Shown here: in pieces, positions 9,801-16,750 of the stretch | Layout: each line of letters opens with the position of its first letter | Numbering within the stretch: position 1 is the first letter of the stretch | Origin: Nitrospirota bacterium | Lineage (GTDB): Bacteria; Nitrospirota; Thermodesulfovibrionia; UBA6902 | DNA length: 33,766 nt | Direction of reading: 5' to 3' | Assembly (NCBI GenBank): GCA_016222915.1 | Contig: JACRQA010000104.1 | Coordinates: forward strand, 1 to 33,766 | The notes under the pieces: model-generated | Database searches by the model: none | The model's input: only the letters and a program-made list of their open reading frames with translations | What the model was told of the DNA's origin: nothing | Program-made: the position numbers and the translations under genes

Positions 9801-12046
9801 GCGGCACACCGACAATTACGGCACAGCTTTCTGCAATAAGCGGACGCAATGTAACGGTCCCGTTTACAGTAAGCGTAAGCAGCACAGCAACGGGTGGAGG
9901 CACGGACTACAGCATAACTGCAAGCCCGATAACTATCACAGCCGGAAATACAACCTCCGACATAACCGTTACAATTACTGGTGACAGCCTTGACGAAAGC
10001 AATGAGACTGTCATTGTTGATATGGGATCACCGACCAATGCGACTCAGGGGGCAATCACAACGCATACCCTGACGATTACGGATGATGACCTGGCAGGAG
10101 GTACAATTTATACCGTATGTAAAGCGGGCCATGCAGACGCGCCGTGTAATTATCAGAGCATAAATGGAGGTATTGACAGCGCCTCTGTTTTGAATGGAGA
10201 TACTTTACTGGTCTCGGCTGATACATACAGTGAAAACATCAATTTCGACGGAAAGAATATCACAATCCAGGCGAAAATGGGTGCTGCGTCAACGACGATA
10301 CAGGGAAGCGGCGCCAATGCCGCAGTTGTTACCTTCAGCAACGCCGAAACCTCCGGCGCGGTTCTTGACGGTTTTACCATCAATAACCAGGCGGCAAATA
10401 CGGCAACAAGAGGAATCTATATATCCGGAGCTGCTCCTACCATAAAGAATTCCATTATTGAGGGCAATTCAGCCAATAACGGAACCAACGGTGGTGGCGG
10501 CGTGTATGTAGACAATTCAATCCCGACCTTTGACAATTGTACTATCAGGAGCAATACCGCGACAAATCGTGTGGGCGGCGGCATTTATATCACAGGGGCT
10601 GCAAGCGGTGCAACTATTACCAATTCCACAATCGGCGGCTCAGGCTATGCCAACTCCGCAAATAGCGGCGGCGGCATTTATTTCACAGGCTCTACAACAG
10701 GCACATTGTCCGTCAGCGGCAGCACCATAGCATATAATACGACTACCCAGGCCGGCACCGGTATTTATATTACGGGTATCACAAACACGACAATCTTTAC
10801 TAACACGTCCATCAACAATAACACCTCTTCCCAGACCGCCGGAGGCATATATAGCAATAATTCAGCGCTGTCATTTACTGATTGCAACATAAACAGCAAT
10901 GCGACAGGCAGCACAGCCAGTTACGACGGTGGCGGCATCTACCTGACCGGGGCCTCGGCTTCAGCAACGATCTCTGGCGGGACTATCAATGGGAATTCCG
11001 GCCGCTACGGTGGAGGTATTTACATAAACGGCTCGACAGCAGCCACTCCGCTTTTGATCAGCAACGCGACGATGTCTTCCAATACAGGCTATCTGGGCGG
11101 AGCGGCATATCTGACAGGGGTCACAAATACAGTTTCTATAACCGGCACAACCATCAGCGGCAATACCGGCATTGCGAGCGCCGGCGGTATTTACAATAAT
11201 GCAGTAGCTCTTGAAATAGCCAACAGTCACATTGACTCGAATACAGTGTCAAACAGCAGTCAGAGGGGCGGAGGCCTTTATCTGACCGGAGCAAAGACCA
11301 CGACAATTACCGATACGACTGTTAACAGCAACACGGCCACAGGGCTTGGCGGAGGAATTTATGCCGGAGGAGGCGCTACCCTTGCATTTACCGGAGGCTC
11401 CATTAACAGCAATGCAACTTCATCTACAGGGGATGGAGGAGGAGTAGCTGTCGATGGCGCAACAACATTGAGTGTTTCAAAGGCTGATATACGTGGAAAC
11501 AAAGCACGATACGGCGGCGGCATTTATTATACATCGACATCCGCCACTGCCGCATCGATCACTAATTGCACTATAACCGGAAACACGCACACCGGGACAT
11601 TGGACGGCGGTGGAATATACACTTCCGGAACAGCGATGAACATAATCAATAGTACACTGGCCGGAAACTATGCCTACCGTTACGGCGGAGGTATAAGGGT
11701 GCAGGCAGGAACTGTCAACATAAAAAACAGCATCATATACGGTAATACAGCCGGGACCTCCGGTCCTCAGATAAGCGGATCTCCTACCGTTTCATACTCC
11801 GATATTGAGGGAACTTTTGCCGGGACCGGCAACATTGATTCAGACCCGTTGTTTGAATCATTCGTAGCCGGTGATAAGGCAGGGAATAACGATCCAAAGA
11901 CAAGCGGCAACTTCCATATTCAGAGCGGCTCACCGTGCAAGGACACGGGAAACAACGACGATGCCCCTGCGGGCACTGATATCGACGGAGATACGCGCAT
12001 TCTCAACGGCACGGTTGATATGGGCCCGGATGAGTATGTGCCATAG
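3884..12046 (+). CDS. Giant secreted 13-heme cytochrome with calcium-loop modules, Calx-beta repeats and two beta-helices
   Basis: AAAGGAG lies 4 bp before ATG. A signal peptide (about residues 1-33, ending near KEAMG) is followed by LDYPHFGNNNIGCDSCH. Thirteen CXXCH motifs run from residue 46 to about 680, so electron transfer outside the cytoplasm is the expected role. After that come three ~120-residue modules (about 702-1070) with EF-hand-like loops such as DEDDSGTYEPGE. A parallel beta-helix follows (about 1075-1480), closed by DIDGDSR...DIGADEYDG. Then come two more calcium-loop modules (1484-1725), three Calx-beta repeats (1730-2070, with ENNE and TITDDD ends), and a second beta-helix to the C-terminus (DMGPDEYVP). 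At 2720 residues there is no membrane anchor or PEP-CTERM tail. It is probably released or held on the outer surface. The family assignment is secure; the electron partners and ligands are unknown. Confidence 0.93.
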   Translation: MRRVVSYSIVRIASLQLLILAVLLVLAGKEAMGLDYPHFGNNNIGCDSCHFIYGTQPSLLPPWTAHEPQNIDDTQYNTLCWSCHNDIEAPHVRTHSSLQIDDSYGDWTVECRVCHNPHYQKQKEYGSASYLYSGTSTTVTASSITKTGAGWETDVYEGMVVIPNISQNKYVYKITDNTDDTLTVEGPMDLTKVTTGNTFAILYGNLINKTIDLSKITIDPSKSGNKTVRFFRKEGANSFADGNSSYDGVCEVCHTRTTHFRNGTYTGDSSYSDPLHENVGSPAGTYCIECHSHVNGFAHGGAGGTGCDQCHGHDAGYEGVTGGKGTYVAHSTHTENDSDDLRGPHVDCGTCHNTSSFPNFADGVSYADYKSGAEMTTVCNPCHSPDGTYNGVSDSAVGAKNNWSISKSADSRIYEANGSLKSGKGKWCATCHDESPSQIQSINAPNVIGDEDGLFTYGTGWGFYKTGHGLPSGQTYPASGGIKAGAGKGCLDCHLSTVAHIDGNARTFDDHESSSTDPSEYRQGYRLKLISSEEPMIIPKTGRAEASNSRLCFSCHTDTPFTTSDGTNTNYRNGSTNLHYYHLNLNDSLRFKADWGSGESYDSQAYTSRITCITCHNVHGSTRLSMVRDGKLVNREPGVKIWYYNSDISTNSNPPQPENLPLSASTGSLWLPGSAGNVCYPCHGGTSTEIKNRNPFQDTDQSPILEWTGETNYTSDGVDPASGASGSAFTFRVKYTDTNNDSPIYMQVWVDEDDSGTYEPGEKYTMTGASSSDIIYTDGKMYYKTLTIDSAGDNIINYRFYASDGTNDATGAPMSGGTITISSSAPVLSWTGEATYTSDGVNPDTGGNGDGFEFRVKYADADNNAPALIQIWLDSNDSGTYEEGEKYAMTAVTGGDTTYSDGKLYTKSLTIAYAGDGNLNYRFYASDGSAGATGSPTSNNMVTVLDGTNNPPSLDWVVATCLTNGVKPAEGPNGGDFEFLINYTDEDNQCPPTANDIQVWIDVNDNGTYEEGEKYNLAETDAFDTTCSDGKLYKVTRTLSLAGDNAFNYRFYASDGSDTAIGGPISNNTVTVVDALKVRPSGGSGWYSTIQSAVDAISGAHTVLVYEGAYNEKVTFSGGDDSNVTVRSVCGPDTTIIDATGKTYGVSVGSNSNGSTVEGFQIMNGTAGVYISNAGITIDNCKIHDNTQGISFIDDTLPRETPLIVRDSELYDNHGGSGGAIYIKNGSEPHHQIINTVIHDNTAVSGGGAYLGGIVDITGSTIRDNSVTANGGGLYISGVVSLVRSSIIGNTAVGNGGGAFLPDADTLTMENSIVADNTAAVGGGVWLDGALTAVNSTIANNEATGASGGGAFYTNTWAAIDIKNSIVWNNIASNAMQKHVASVSSTSTMTVNDSIISNDGDGIYNDYPYVVVASGGSASFSGYLSEQDPFFVDASGGDYHIKSNSPAIDVANATYAPTDDIDGDSRPQGSADDIGADEYDGTINNAPALSWTGEANYESDGVNPNSAVGGSNFEFRIDYTDADNTAPTSIQVWVDEDDNGSYAEDEKYNMTAVNADTVYSDGKLYTKTLTLSYAGNGALDYRFYASDGTVAASGAPASDSTVTVTNNAPALGWTGETNYTTDGVNPNSGITGSNFEFRVDYTDADNTAPSYIEVWVDEDDSAVYDLDEKYSMTETDGGDTNYEDGKRYSKTLTLATAGDSVLNYKFAASDGTDSATGTPTNNSSLTVSGVTVTFTSASQVTAGESSAVTITAQLSGVSGQDVTVPFTINTGSTATGGGTDYSITVSPITITAGNTTADITVTIATDSLDENNESVIVDMGTPTNAAQGAITTHTVTITDDDNEPTVTFTSTSQSTTDETGTATITAQLSAASGRDVTVPFTINGSSTATGSGTDYNITASPITITAGNTTANITVTIAADSLDENNETVIVDMGMPTNATQGATTTHTVTITDDDATPTVTFTSASQTTANESGTPTITAQLSAISGRNVTVPFTVSVSSTATGGGTDYSITASPITITAGNTTSDITVTITGDSLDESNETVIVDMGSPTNATQGAITTHTLTITDDDLAGGTIYTVCKAGHADAPCNYQSINGGIDSASVLNGDTLLVSADTYSENINFDGKNITIQAKMGAASTTIQGSGANAAVVTFSNAETSGAVLDGFTINNQAANTATRGIYISGAAPTIKNSIIEGNSANNGTNGGGGVYVDNSIPTFDNCTIRSNTATNRVGGGIYITGAASGATITNSTIGGSGYANSANSGGGIYFTGSTTGTLSVSGSTIAYNTTTQAGTGIYITGITNTTIFTNTSINNNTSSQTAGGIYSNNSALSFTDCNINSNATGSTASYDGGGIYLTGASASATISGGTINGNSGRYGGGIYINGSTAATPLLISNATMSSNTGYLGGAAYLTGVTNTVSITGTTISGNTGIASAGGIYNNAVALEIANSHIDSNTVSNSSQRGGGLYLTGAKTTTITDTTVNSNTATGLGGGIYAGGGATLAFTGGSINSNATSSTGDGGGVAVDGATTLSVSKADIRGNKARYGGGIYYTSTSATAASITNCTITGNTHTGTLDGGGIYTSGTAMNIINSTLAGNYAYRYGGGIRVQAGTVNIKNSIIYGNTAGTSGPQISGSPTVSYSDIEGTFAGTGNIDSDPLFESFVAGDKAGNNDPKTSGNFHIQSGSPCKDTGNNDDAPAGTDIDGDTRILNGTVDMGPDEYVP
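5989..7095 (+). repeat. Three tandem modules with EF-hand-like loops (coding)
   Basis: Copies start near 5989, 6355 and 6730. Each has W-TGE-x-Y...DGV.P, a FEFR/FTFR.KY.D strand, and a 12-residue loop of the D-x-[DN]-D-[SN]-G-T-Y-x-x-G-E type, fitting the EF-hand loop pattern. Two more copies lie at about 8334-9060, and three related copies in the gene at 23619. Confidence 0.8.
9073..10095 (+). repeat. Three tandem Calx-beta repeats (coding)
   Basis: Copies start near 9073, 9415 and 9760, with a period of about 345 bp. Each shows VTFTSxSQ, a GTDY.IT.SPITITAGNTT segment, DSLDE.NE.VIVDMG, and TITDDD, the standard Calx-beta pattern, which in other proteins binds calcium. The copies are very alike, suggesting recent duplication. 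Confidence 0.85.
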
Positions 12047-12158
12047 ATTCCATCATCTGCTTTGAGGCGACAAGGGGAGCAAAGCCTGCACGAGCATCGA
12101 ATGAGCAATGTTGCATGTTGAATATTAAGGATTTTGAGCTGACCAATGCATCTTAGAA

Positions 12159-13100
12159 TCAGGAATGGGTGGAATGCGGTTTCAATTTTAACCGATTAAT
12201 AAAAAGTCCGCTCCCCAATATCAACACGCCTGAAATAAACAGGATATAACTTTCCGGCTCTGGCACAACGGCAGGATAAGGGGCCGCGAGACTGGTAGTA
12301 TTAATTCCATCCAGAATAAACTTCTGCGTCTCTGCTCCGCTGATTATATCAACCGTCATTAACCTGTTCCCTCCACGGATTGTATACAACTCCCCTGTAA
12401 CAGGGTAAAACTCCAACCCCACACCCCCGGCATTAACTGCAGGAGTCAGATTAATCGACGAGAGCCTTTGCCCTGTATTTTTATCAAGCTTGTATAACGT
12501 GTCATATGTACAACCCCAACTGAAATTACATCCTGAAAGGGCATATAGTTCATCAGTGCTAAAGTCTATTGCAAGACCGGTATGATAAATATTCGGCCCG
12601 GCATCGCCTATAAGACTGGACGTACCTGTTGCGGGATTTATCAAATAAAAATTATCACTTGGATATCCGTCGACAAGACCGTAGAGGTCCCCGCTCCTGT
12701 CAAACGCGAGGCCATTGGTCCATTGAGTGTCAGGATTCAGATTGGCAGCGCCGATAGGATTAATATAACCGGTATCATAGTTTATTGAATAGAGCTGGTT
12801 GGCTGCATTGTTCCAGCCGAAAAGTTCATTATCAGGGCTGAAGGCAAGCGCGTTTATTCTGAAATCGGGAGGGACCGGGGCAGGTGAGCCATTTTGGAAG
12901 TATAATGTAGTGACTACATCGGTTGTCCCATTTATTGGGTCAATGCTCCATAAAGCCGAATTCCCCTCAAAAGCAGTAATAGAATAAAACTTGTCATATT
13001 CCAGGGCGGCATTTGAAACGCCGGCAAACATAAATGACGTCATCATAAATATGACAGACAAAATTAATATTGCCCTAGTCGTGGTTTCATGTCTTTTCAT
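12159..13100 (-). CDS. PEP-CTERM sorted beta-propeller-like exported protein
   Basis: AAGGAGA lies a few bases before the ATG at 13100, and the gene starts 16 bp after the end of the upstream PEP-CTERM gene, so the two form an operon. The product has an N-terminal signal peptide (hydrophobic stretch about residues 11-31). Four or five repeats of the type LAF.....LYG...-.LY.I...TG....IG follow, resembling propeller blades as in DUF4394 or NHL-like proteins. The C-terminus is VVPEPESYILFISG, a membrane span, then NRLK: a complete PEP-CTERM sorting signal. Such signals are processed by exosortase and are linked in other bacteria to exopolysaccharide and floc matrix. The ligand is unknown. No exosortase gene is in the window. 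Confidence 0.88.
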   Translation of the reverse strand: MKRHETTTRAILILSVIFMMTSFMFAGVSNAALEYDKFYSITAFEGNSALWSIDPINGTTDVVTTLYFQNGSPAPVPPDFRINALAFSPDNELFGWNNAANQLYSINYDTGYINPIGAANLNPDTQWTNGLAFDRSGDLYGLVDGYPSDNFYLINPATGTSSLIGDAGPNIYHTGLAIDFSTDELYALSGCNFSWGCTYDTLYKLDKNTGQRLSSINLTPAVNAGGVGLEFYPVTGELYTIRGGNRLMTVDIISGAETQKFILDGINTTSLAAPYPAVVPEPESYILFISGVLILGSGLFINRLKLKPHSTHS

Positions 13101-13116
13101 TTCTTCTCCTTAAGTG

Positions 13117-13995
13117 TCAATTTTTCAAAGCGCGCTGCCTTGAAAAACGTCTGAATCCCAATGCTGCTCCGCCCGTGATAAAGAGGACATAACTTATCGG
13201 CTCCGGAACTACGGCAGGTTGATAGGATATATTCATTTGAGTATCATTCAGCGTAATCCATCGATTCTTATTGGTGACCTGACCTTGTGGAATGGCGGTC
13301 CAGAAAAAAGAATCCCCAGAGTCCATTGAGATTGAAAGGTCAATTGGAATAACCATGTTCGGGCAGTTTCCGAAATTGGCGCCACATTCCATATCGGCTG
13401 AGAATGGGCTGGTAAGAAGATCATTTTTAAGTACGGTAACGCTGTTACTGGAAGAGTCAAAGTATCCCATAATGAGCTGTACATCAACGGGCGAGGCCCA
13501 GTAATTGCCTGTATAAGACATGCTTTGTCCGCCCCAGTATAGTCTTAGCGATCCAAGAATATCGATATCGGAATCATTCCCGACCGGATTAGTCCATCTG
13601 ATAAGAGATGAATTTTTATTTGCATTATAGCCGGAATAGAAGTTTGTATTTTGGTCCCAGCGGCTGATGTTGACGTCATTATCGTACATGGCCTGTCTTT
13701 TCCATCTGCCGTTACCGGGCATCGGATCTGTCCAATAATAAGCCATGTTCGAGGTATGCAGATAATCCGTTCCGGTAAACCACTCGTAACTCCAGACTGT
13801 GCTTCCCTGTGTGTCTTTTTTAAAATTCAAATCATTCGTGATCAGAAAATCGCCATTCCGGTCCCACGTAAAGCCGTCTTGATACTCAGCTCCCGACTTG
13901 CTAGCAGATCCACAAAGCAAAATTGCAGCGACAAATATTCCGACGGAAATCTCTTCCGCTTTTTTCAGGGCTGTCGTTAAAAGTTTATTTCTCAT
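13117..13995 (-). CDS. PEP-CTERM sorted exported protein of unknown function
   Basis: The ATG at 13995 is followed by a signal peptide (KKAEE then a hydrophobic stretch to about SASKSGA, residue 36). The mature part of about 230 residues is rich in Trp, Tyr and Asn with no domain I recognise. It contains one Cys pair (ECGANFGNC) that could form a disulfide. The C-terminus is VVPEPISYVLFITGGAALG then RRFSRQR, a clear PEP-CTERM signal. The ribosome binding site is weak. It is the first gene of the two-gene minus-strand operon and is served by the sigma-54-type promoter at 14120-14135. The leader shares CGAAATAAATAA and AAGTCGAG with the leader of the cytochrome gene at 16806. Confidence 0.85.
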   Translation of the reverse strand: MRNKLLTTALKKAEEISVGIFVAAILLCGSASKSGAEYQDGFTWDRNGDFLITNDLNFKKDTQGSTVWSYEWFTGTDYLHTSNMAYYWTDPMPGNGRWKRQAMYDNDVNISRWDQNTNFYSGYNANKNSSLIRWTNPVGNDSDIDILGSLRLYWGGQSMSYTGNYWASPVDVQLIMGYFDSSSNSVTVLKNDLLTSPFSADMECGANFGNCPNMVIPIDLSISMDSGDSFFWTAIPQGQVTNKNRWITLNDTQMNISYQPAVVPEPISYVLFITGGAALGFRRFSRQRALKN

Positions 13996-14119
13996 ATAAT
14001 TGTCTCGACTTTTAGTAGTGCGCTTAAGCTTCTTTCACCTTTATTTATTTCGCGTTAAATATGATCTGCTGCCCGACAGGCTTCCTGAACGGCTTCTCAA
14101 AACAAGATAAGTAAAAACG

Positions 14120-14135
14120 TGCAAGATAAATGCCA
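14120..14135 (-). promoter_or_regulatory. Sigma-54 (-24/-12) promoter of the PEP-CTERM operon
   Basis: On the minus strand the site reads TGGCATTTATCTTGCA. GG and GC have the required 12-bp register, and it matches TGGCA-N6-TTGCA. Transcription would start near 14109, giving a leader of about 114 nt before the ATG at 13995. Sigma-54 control by PrsK/PrsR is known for PEP-CTERM genes in other bacteria. Confidence 0.65.
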
Positions 14136-14234
14136 CAATCATAATTCAATGAATCCGGGTGGTTATGTTTTCCTTAAGTCTTTTGATGTGCTTAAAACCG
14201 AGTGAAATCCCGCATTAGATGGTATTTTTACCTA

Positions 14235-14247
14235 TGCTTAAGAAGCA
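14235..14247 (-). promoter_or_regulatory. Possible enhancer-binding palindrome upstream of the sigma-54 site
   Basis: TGCTTAAGAAGCA is a perfect 5-bp inverted repeat around a 3-bp centre. It lies about 130 bp upstream of the predicted start of the PEP-CTERM operon, a usual distance for sigma-54 activators. One copy only, so weak evidence. Confidence 0.25.
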
Positions 14248-14396
14248 CGGATAATCCAGAGGCATCAGCTAAAATTGGTTGTTCCCCGGACTGTGGAGCT
14301 GATGAAAAAGTATTCTTCATTTAAGAAAGAAAATCAAATGCTGCAAGGTTTGAGTTAGATTGTGAGTCAGAGAGTGAAGAAAGGTATATGCTGTCC

Positions 14397-14453
14397 TAAT
14401 CCTTAGTTAAATTCAGGAAAAAACCTATTCATCATTTTCACTTAACATCCGAA
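14397..14453 (+). promoter_or_regulatory. Conserved 57-nt upstream element, copy B
   Basis: This copy reads TCCTTAGTTAAATTCAG, then ACCTATTC, then CCGAA at the same spacing as copies A and C. It ends 56 bp before the ATG of the small membrane protein, and it is the only copy not in front of a cytochrome gene. Confidence 0.6.
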
Positions 14454-14509
14454 TTGTAAATAGACAGCGTTTGGTATTGAGCAAAATAAATAATATCAGG
14501 AGGCCGGTC

Positions 14510-14704
14510 ATGAAAGGAAAGAATTATGCGGGTATCATCGGGACAGTAGCTCCAAAGTATGTTCATCGCGGAGAAACGTTTTATAAGGAAGTGATAAAGA
14601 AGCTTGACGCAAAGACAATTTTATGGTCAGCATTACATATCGGTGGATTTATGTTTGTAGCATCGATCCTGTTTTTACTGGTAATGCTCATCGCCACTTC
14701 CTGA
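14510..14704 (+). CDS. Small single-span membrane protein, 64 residues
   Basis: The ORF track starts this frame at TTG 14471, but AGGAGG at 14499-14504 lies 5 bp before ATG 14510, which is clearly the better start. The product is 64 residues: a basic N-terminal half (MKGKNYAG...KYVHRGE...KKLD) and one C-terminal transmembrane helix from about residue 37 (ILWSALHIGGFMFVASILFLLVMLIA). No family is recognised. It carries element copy B upstream, otherwise found only before multiheme cytochrome genes, so co-regulation is inferred. It has no heme motif and no cysteine. It could be a small membrane subunit or regulator for export or electron transfer, but this is a guess. Confidence 0.7.
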   Translation: MKGKNYAGIIGTVAPKYVHRGETFYKEVIKKLDAKTILWSALHIGGFMFVASILFLLVMLIATS

Positions 14705-14757
14705 TCGGACAAAGAGTGTGCTGTTTATTATGACTGGGACCCGATGTGATGTCCGAT
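14704..14757 (+). other. Inverted repeat just after the small membrane protein gene
   Basis: ATCGGACA at 14704-14711 and TGTCCGAT at 14750-14757 are perfect 8-bp complements around a 38-nt loop, starting at the last base of the stop codon. No T-tract follows, so a simple intrinsic terminator is not supported. Confidence 0.3.
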
Positions 14758-14818
14758 TGAATCGATTGCGGCATTCTCACCTCATTCTCTTTCCTTTTAA
14801 TCGTACTGGACTGGCCTG

Positions 14819-14847
14819 TTGAAATTAAATATCTTGTGCTGTAATAT
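14819..14847 (+). promoter_or_regulatory. Sigma-70-like promoter of the aldolase operon
   Basis: TTGAAA (14819-14824) and TAATAT (14842-14847) are separated by exactly 17 bp. The site lies 64 bp before the aldolase ATG at 14912. Its class differs from the sigma-54-type sites of neighbouring operons. Confidence 0.5.
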
Positions 14848-14911
14848 CAGCGAAGAGCGCATCGTCAAGAATCTTGAGTAATCAATAGAAGAATAAATTA
14901 AGGCGAAAAAA

Positions 14912-15532
14912 ATGAAACTGGAAGTGCCGGTCATAGGAATCCTGCGTGGAGTGGAAGCTGCCTATTTTCAGAACATAATGGATACCTCGTTTGCTTCAGG
15001 CCTGCAGGCAATTGAGATTACGATGAACACTGACCGGGCAGTGGAGATCGTTTCGTCGAACAGGGCGTCTGTGCCTTCCGGAAAATTACTGGGAATGGGG
15101 ACGATATGCAATCTTGCGGAAGCTGAAATGGCCATTGACGCCGGGGCCATGTTCCTTGTTACGCCTAATACGGACACGGCGGTCATTGATTATGCAGTAT
15201 CAAAATCAGTCCCGGTGATATCAGGGGCGCTGACTCCTACAGAAGTATATACTGCGTGGTCTGCCGGCGCTGACATGGTCAAGGTCTTTCCATGCCGGCC
15301 ATTCGGTCCTGAATATATCCGTGAACTCAGAGGACCTTTTGACCATATCCCCATGGTCGCGGTAGGGGGCGTTGACCCCGGCAACATCATAGAGTATTTC
15401 GCTGCCGGCGCAAAGGCCGTGGGCGCAAGCGCCTCGCTTTTCGGCCGCAAGGCATTGATGGAGCATGACCTTGATGAAATTGCCCGAAATGTTAAAAAAT
15501 TTATTGCCCTTTGCCCTGATCAGAAGAAATAA
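14912..15532 (+). CDS. KDPG/KHG-type class I aldolase (2-dehydro-3-deoxy-6-phosphogluconate aldolase family)
   Basis: The 206-residue protein matches the Eda/DgoA family in length and motifs: PVIGILRG at the N-terminus, IEITMNT with catalytic Glu35, GMGTI, VTPNTD, and MVKVFP with the Schiff-base Lys124, then IRELRGPF and VAVGGV near the phosphate site. These enzymes cleave 2-keto-3-deoxy (phospho)sugar acids to pyruvate and an aldehyde in the cytoplasm. The residue four after Glu35 is Asn39, as in the 2-keto-3-deoxy-6-phosphogalactonate aldolase DgoA, rather than Arg as in E. coli Eda, so the substrate may not be KDPG. For that reason no symbol is given. It is the first gene of an operon with the HMGL-like aldolase, 52 bp downstream. 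The ribosome binding site (AAGGCG) is weak. Confidence 0.88.
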   Translation: MKLEVPVIGILRGVEAAYFQNIMDTSFASGLQAIEITMNTDRAVEIVSSNRASVPSGKLLGMGTICNLAEAEMAIDAGAMFLVTPNTDTAVIDYAVSKSVPVISGALTPTEVYTAWSAGADMVKVFPCRPFGPEYIRELRGPFDHIPMVAVGGVDPGNIIEYFAAGAKAVGASASLFGRKALMEHDLDEIARNVKKFIALCPDQKK

Positions 15533-15584
15533 ATTATAATATCCCCTCAGATAAAACTTTCTTAATATTATAAGGAGACGATAT

Positions 15585-16535
15585 ATGTACAGACCTGAAA
15601 TAAAAGTTATAGACTGCTCTGTCCGCGACGGGGGATTAATGAATAAGTGGCAATTTTCCGACTCTTTCGTATGCAAGGTCTATACGGCTTGCACGGAAGC
15701 AGGCGTCGATTATATGGAGATCGGTTATCTGAGCTCGGAGTCTGCTTTTTCACGGGCCGAGGTAGGGCCGTGGAAGTTTTGCGCTGAAGATGACATCCGG
15801 CGCATTATCGGCAAGACAGAGAAAAAGATCAAGCTCTCTGCTATGGCCGACATCGGCAGGATCGAATATAATGACATCCCCCTAAAATCCGATAGCTCCC
15901 TGGACATGATCCGGGTCGCATGTTATGCGCATCAAACTGACGCCGCAATAGCCCTGGCCCATCATTGCATCGACAAAGGCTATGAGACAACCATAAATCT
16001 CATGGCGGTCTCCACAGTGGGATTGCGCGAGTTGGACGAGGCACTTGATGATCTTTCAAAGAGTCGGGTGCCGATAGTTTACGTTGTAGACAGCTTTGGC
16101 GCTTTCTATTCCGAGGACATAGACCTGCTTTCCAAAAAATACATGGAGCGCCTCCCCGGCAAGACTATCGGGATACATTGTCACAACAACCAGCAACTGG
16201 CCTTCGCCAATACCATATCTGCAATCATCTCTGGGGTCAATTATCTCGACGCCAGCTTGTACGGAATCGGACGCGGGGCCGGCAACTGCCCGCTTGAACT
16301 TCTGATAGCATTCCTGAAAAATCCCAAGTTTAAGGTGCGTCCACTTATTGAGGCCATAGAGGCCGAGATCCTTCCGTGGACGGAAAAGATCGACTGGGGT
16401 TATTACATTCCGTATATGGTATCGGGCGTGCTGAACCAGCATCCACGCGCGGCCATGGCGCACATGGAGTCCGACATGAAGAATAAAATTACGCAATTCT
16501 TTGATCAGATGACGAGCGCCACCGAGTTGGGATAA
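15585..16535 (+). CDS. HMGL-like DRE-TIM metallolyase (4-hydroxy-2-oxovalerate aldolase-like)
   Basis: AAGGAG lies 8 bp before ATG. The 316-residue TIM-barrel protein has the DRE-type motif DCSVRDGG (Asp10, Arg14, Asp15) and the metal-binding HCHNN (His198, His200), plus YGIGRGAGNCPLE near the end of the barrel. This places it in the HMGL-like family with 4-hydroxy-2-oxovalerate aldolase. It lacks the C-terminal DmpG communication domain of the meta-cleavage enzymes. Similar stand-alone members are found in surface-polysaccharide gene clusters, where their substrates are poorly known. Paired with the keto-deoxy-acid aldolase upstream, it may work on a pyruvate-derived or deoxy-sugar acid. Specific activity cannot be read from the sequence. 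Confidence 0.85.
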   Translation: MYRPEIKVIDCSVRDGGLMNKWQFSDSFVCKVYTACTEAGVDYMEIGYLSSESAFSRAEVGPWKFCAEDDIRRIIGKTEKKIKLSAMADIGRIEYNDIPLKSDSSLDMIRVACYAHQTDAAIALAHHCIDKGYETTINLMAVSTVGLRELDEALDDLSKSRVPIVYVVDSFGAFYSEDIDLLSKKYMERLPGKTIGIHCHNNQQLAFANTISAIISGVNYLDASLYGIGRGAGNCPLELLIAFLKNPKFKVRPLIEAIEAEILPWTEKIDWGYYIPYMVSGVLNQHPRAAMAHMESDMKNKITQFFDQMTSATELG

Positions 16536-16715
16536 TTAGGAAATTACCAACTATCGAGTCGGATTCAACTGATTGTTGATATAAGAAATCGGAACTCAAC
16601 TGCTGCGCAATATCTTATGTGAAGGTGCGTGAATTCCCCCAGATGAGCTGTCCCAATCCTGACTGATCAAGTGTTATCTCCTTATTGTAAGGTAAGTTGG
16701 AGTATCCGGTTTTAC

Positions 16716-16731
16716 TGGTATTTATATTGCT
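16716..16731 (+). promoter_or_regulatory. Sigma-54-type promoter of the cytochrome gene at 16806
   Basis: TGGTATTTATATTGCT has GG and GC in the correct 12-bp register. It closely resembles TGGTATTTTATTTGCT at 28317 and TGGCATTTATCTTGCA at 14120 (minus). Transcription would start near 16742. Confidence 0.55.
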
Positions 16732-16732
16732 T

Positions 16733-16750
16733 ATTTCCTTAAGTTTTCAG
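16733..16750 (+). promoter_or_regulatory. Shortened relative of the conserved upstream element (copy D)
   Basis: ATTTCCTTAAGTTTTCAG matches the first block of copy A (ATTTCCTTAG...TTTCAG) with 2 nt fewer between the ends. The CCTATTGAG and CCGAA blocks are not kept. It overlaps the predicted transcription start of the sigma-54-type promoter. Confidence 0.4.

Larger units (their letters stand above)
13996..14509. other. Divergent intergenic region, 514 bp
   Basis: The region separates the minus-strand PEP-CTERM operon from the small membrane protein gene. It holds a sigma-54-type site facing left (14120-14135), a possible activator palindrome (14235-14247), a TTTCCTTAAGT match (14169-14179), and element copy B facing right (14397-14453). 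The rest shows nothing I can assign. Confidence 0.55.

Noticed and set aside
9073-12040. Repeats considered as a CRISPR array or minisatellite
   Set aside because: The repeats stay in frame, with periods matching protein domains or beta-helix rungs, and no spacer structure.
14219-14238. TGGTATTTTTACCTATGCTT as a sigma-54 promoter facing right
   Set aside because: The GG-to-GC distance is 3 bp too long, so it is at best a decayed site.
14471-14509. TTG start for the small membrane protein
   Set aside because: No ribosome binding site precedes it; AGGAGG before ATG 14510 decides the start.
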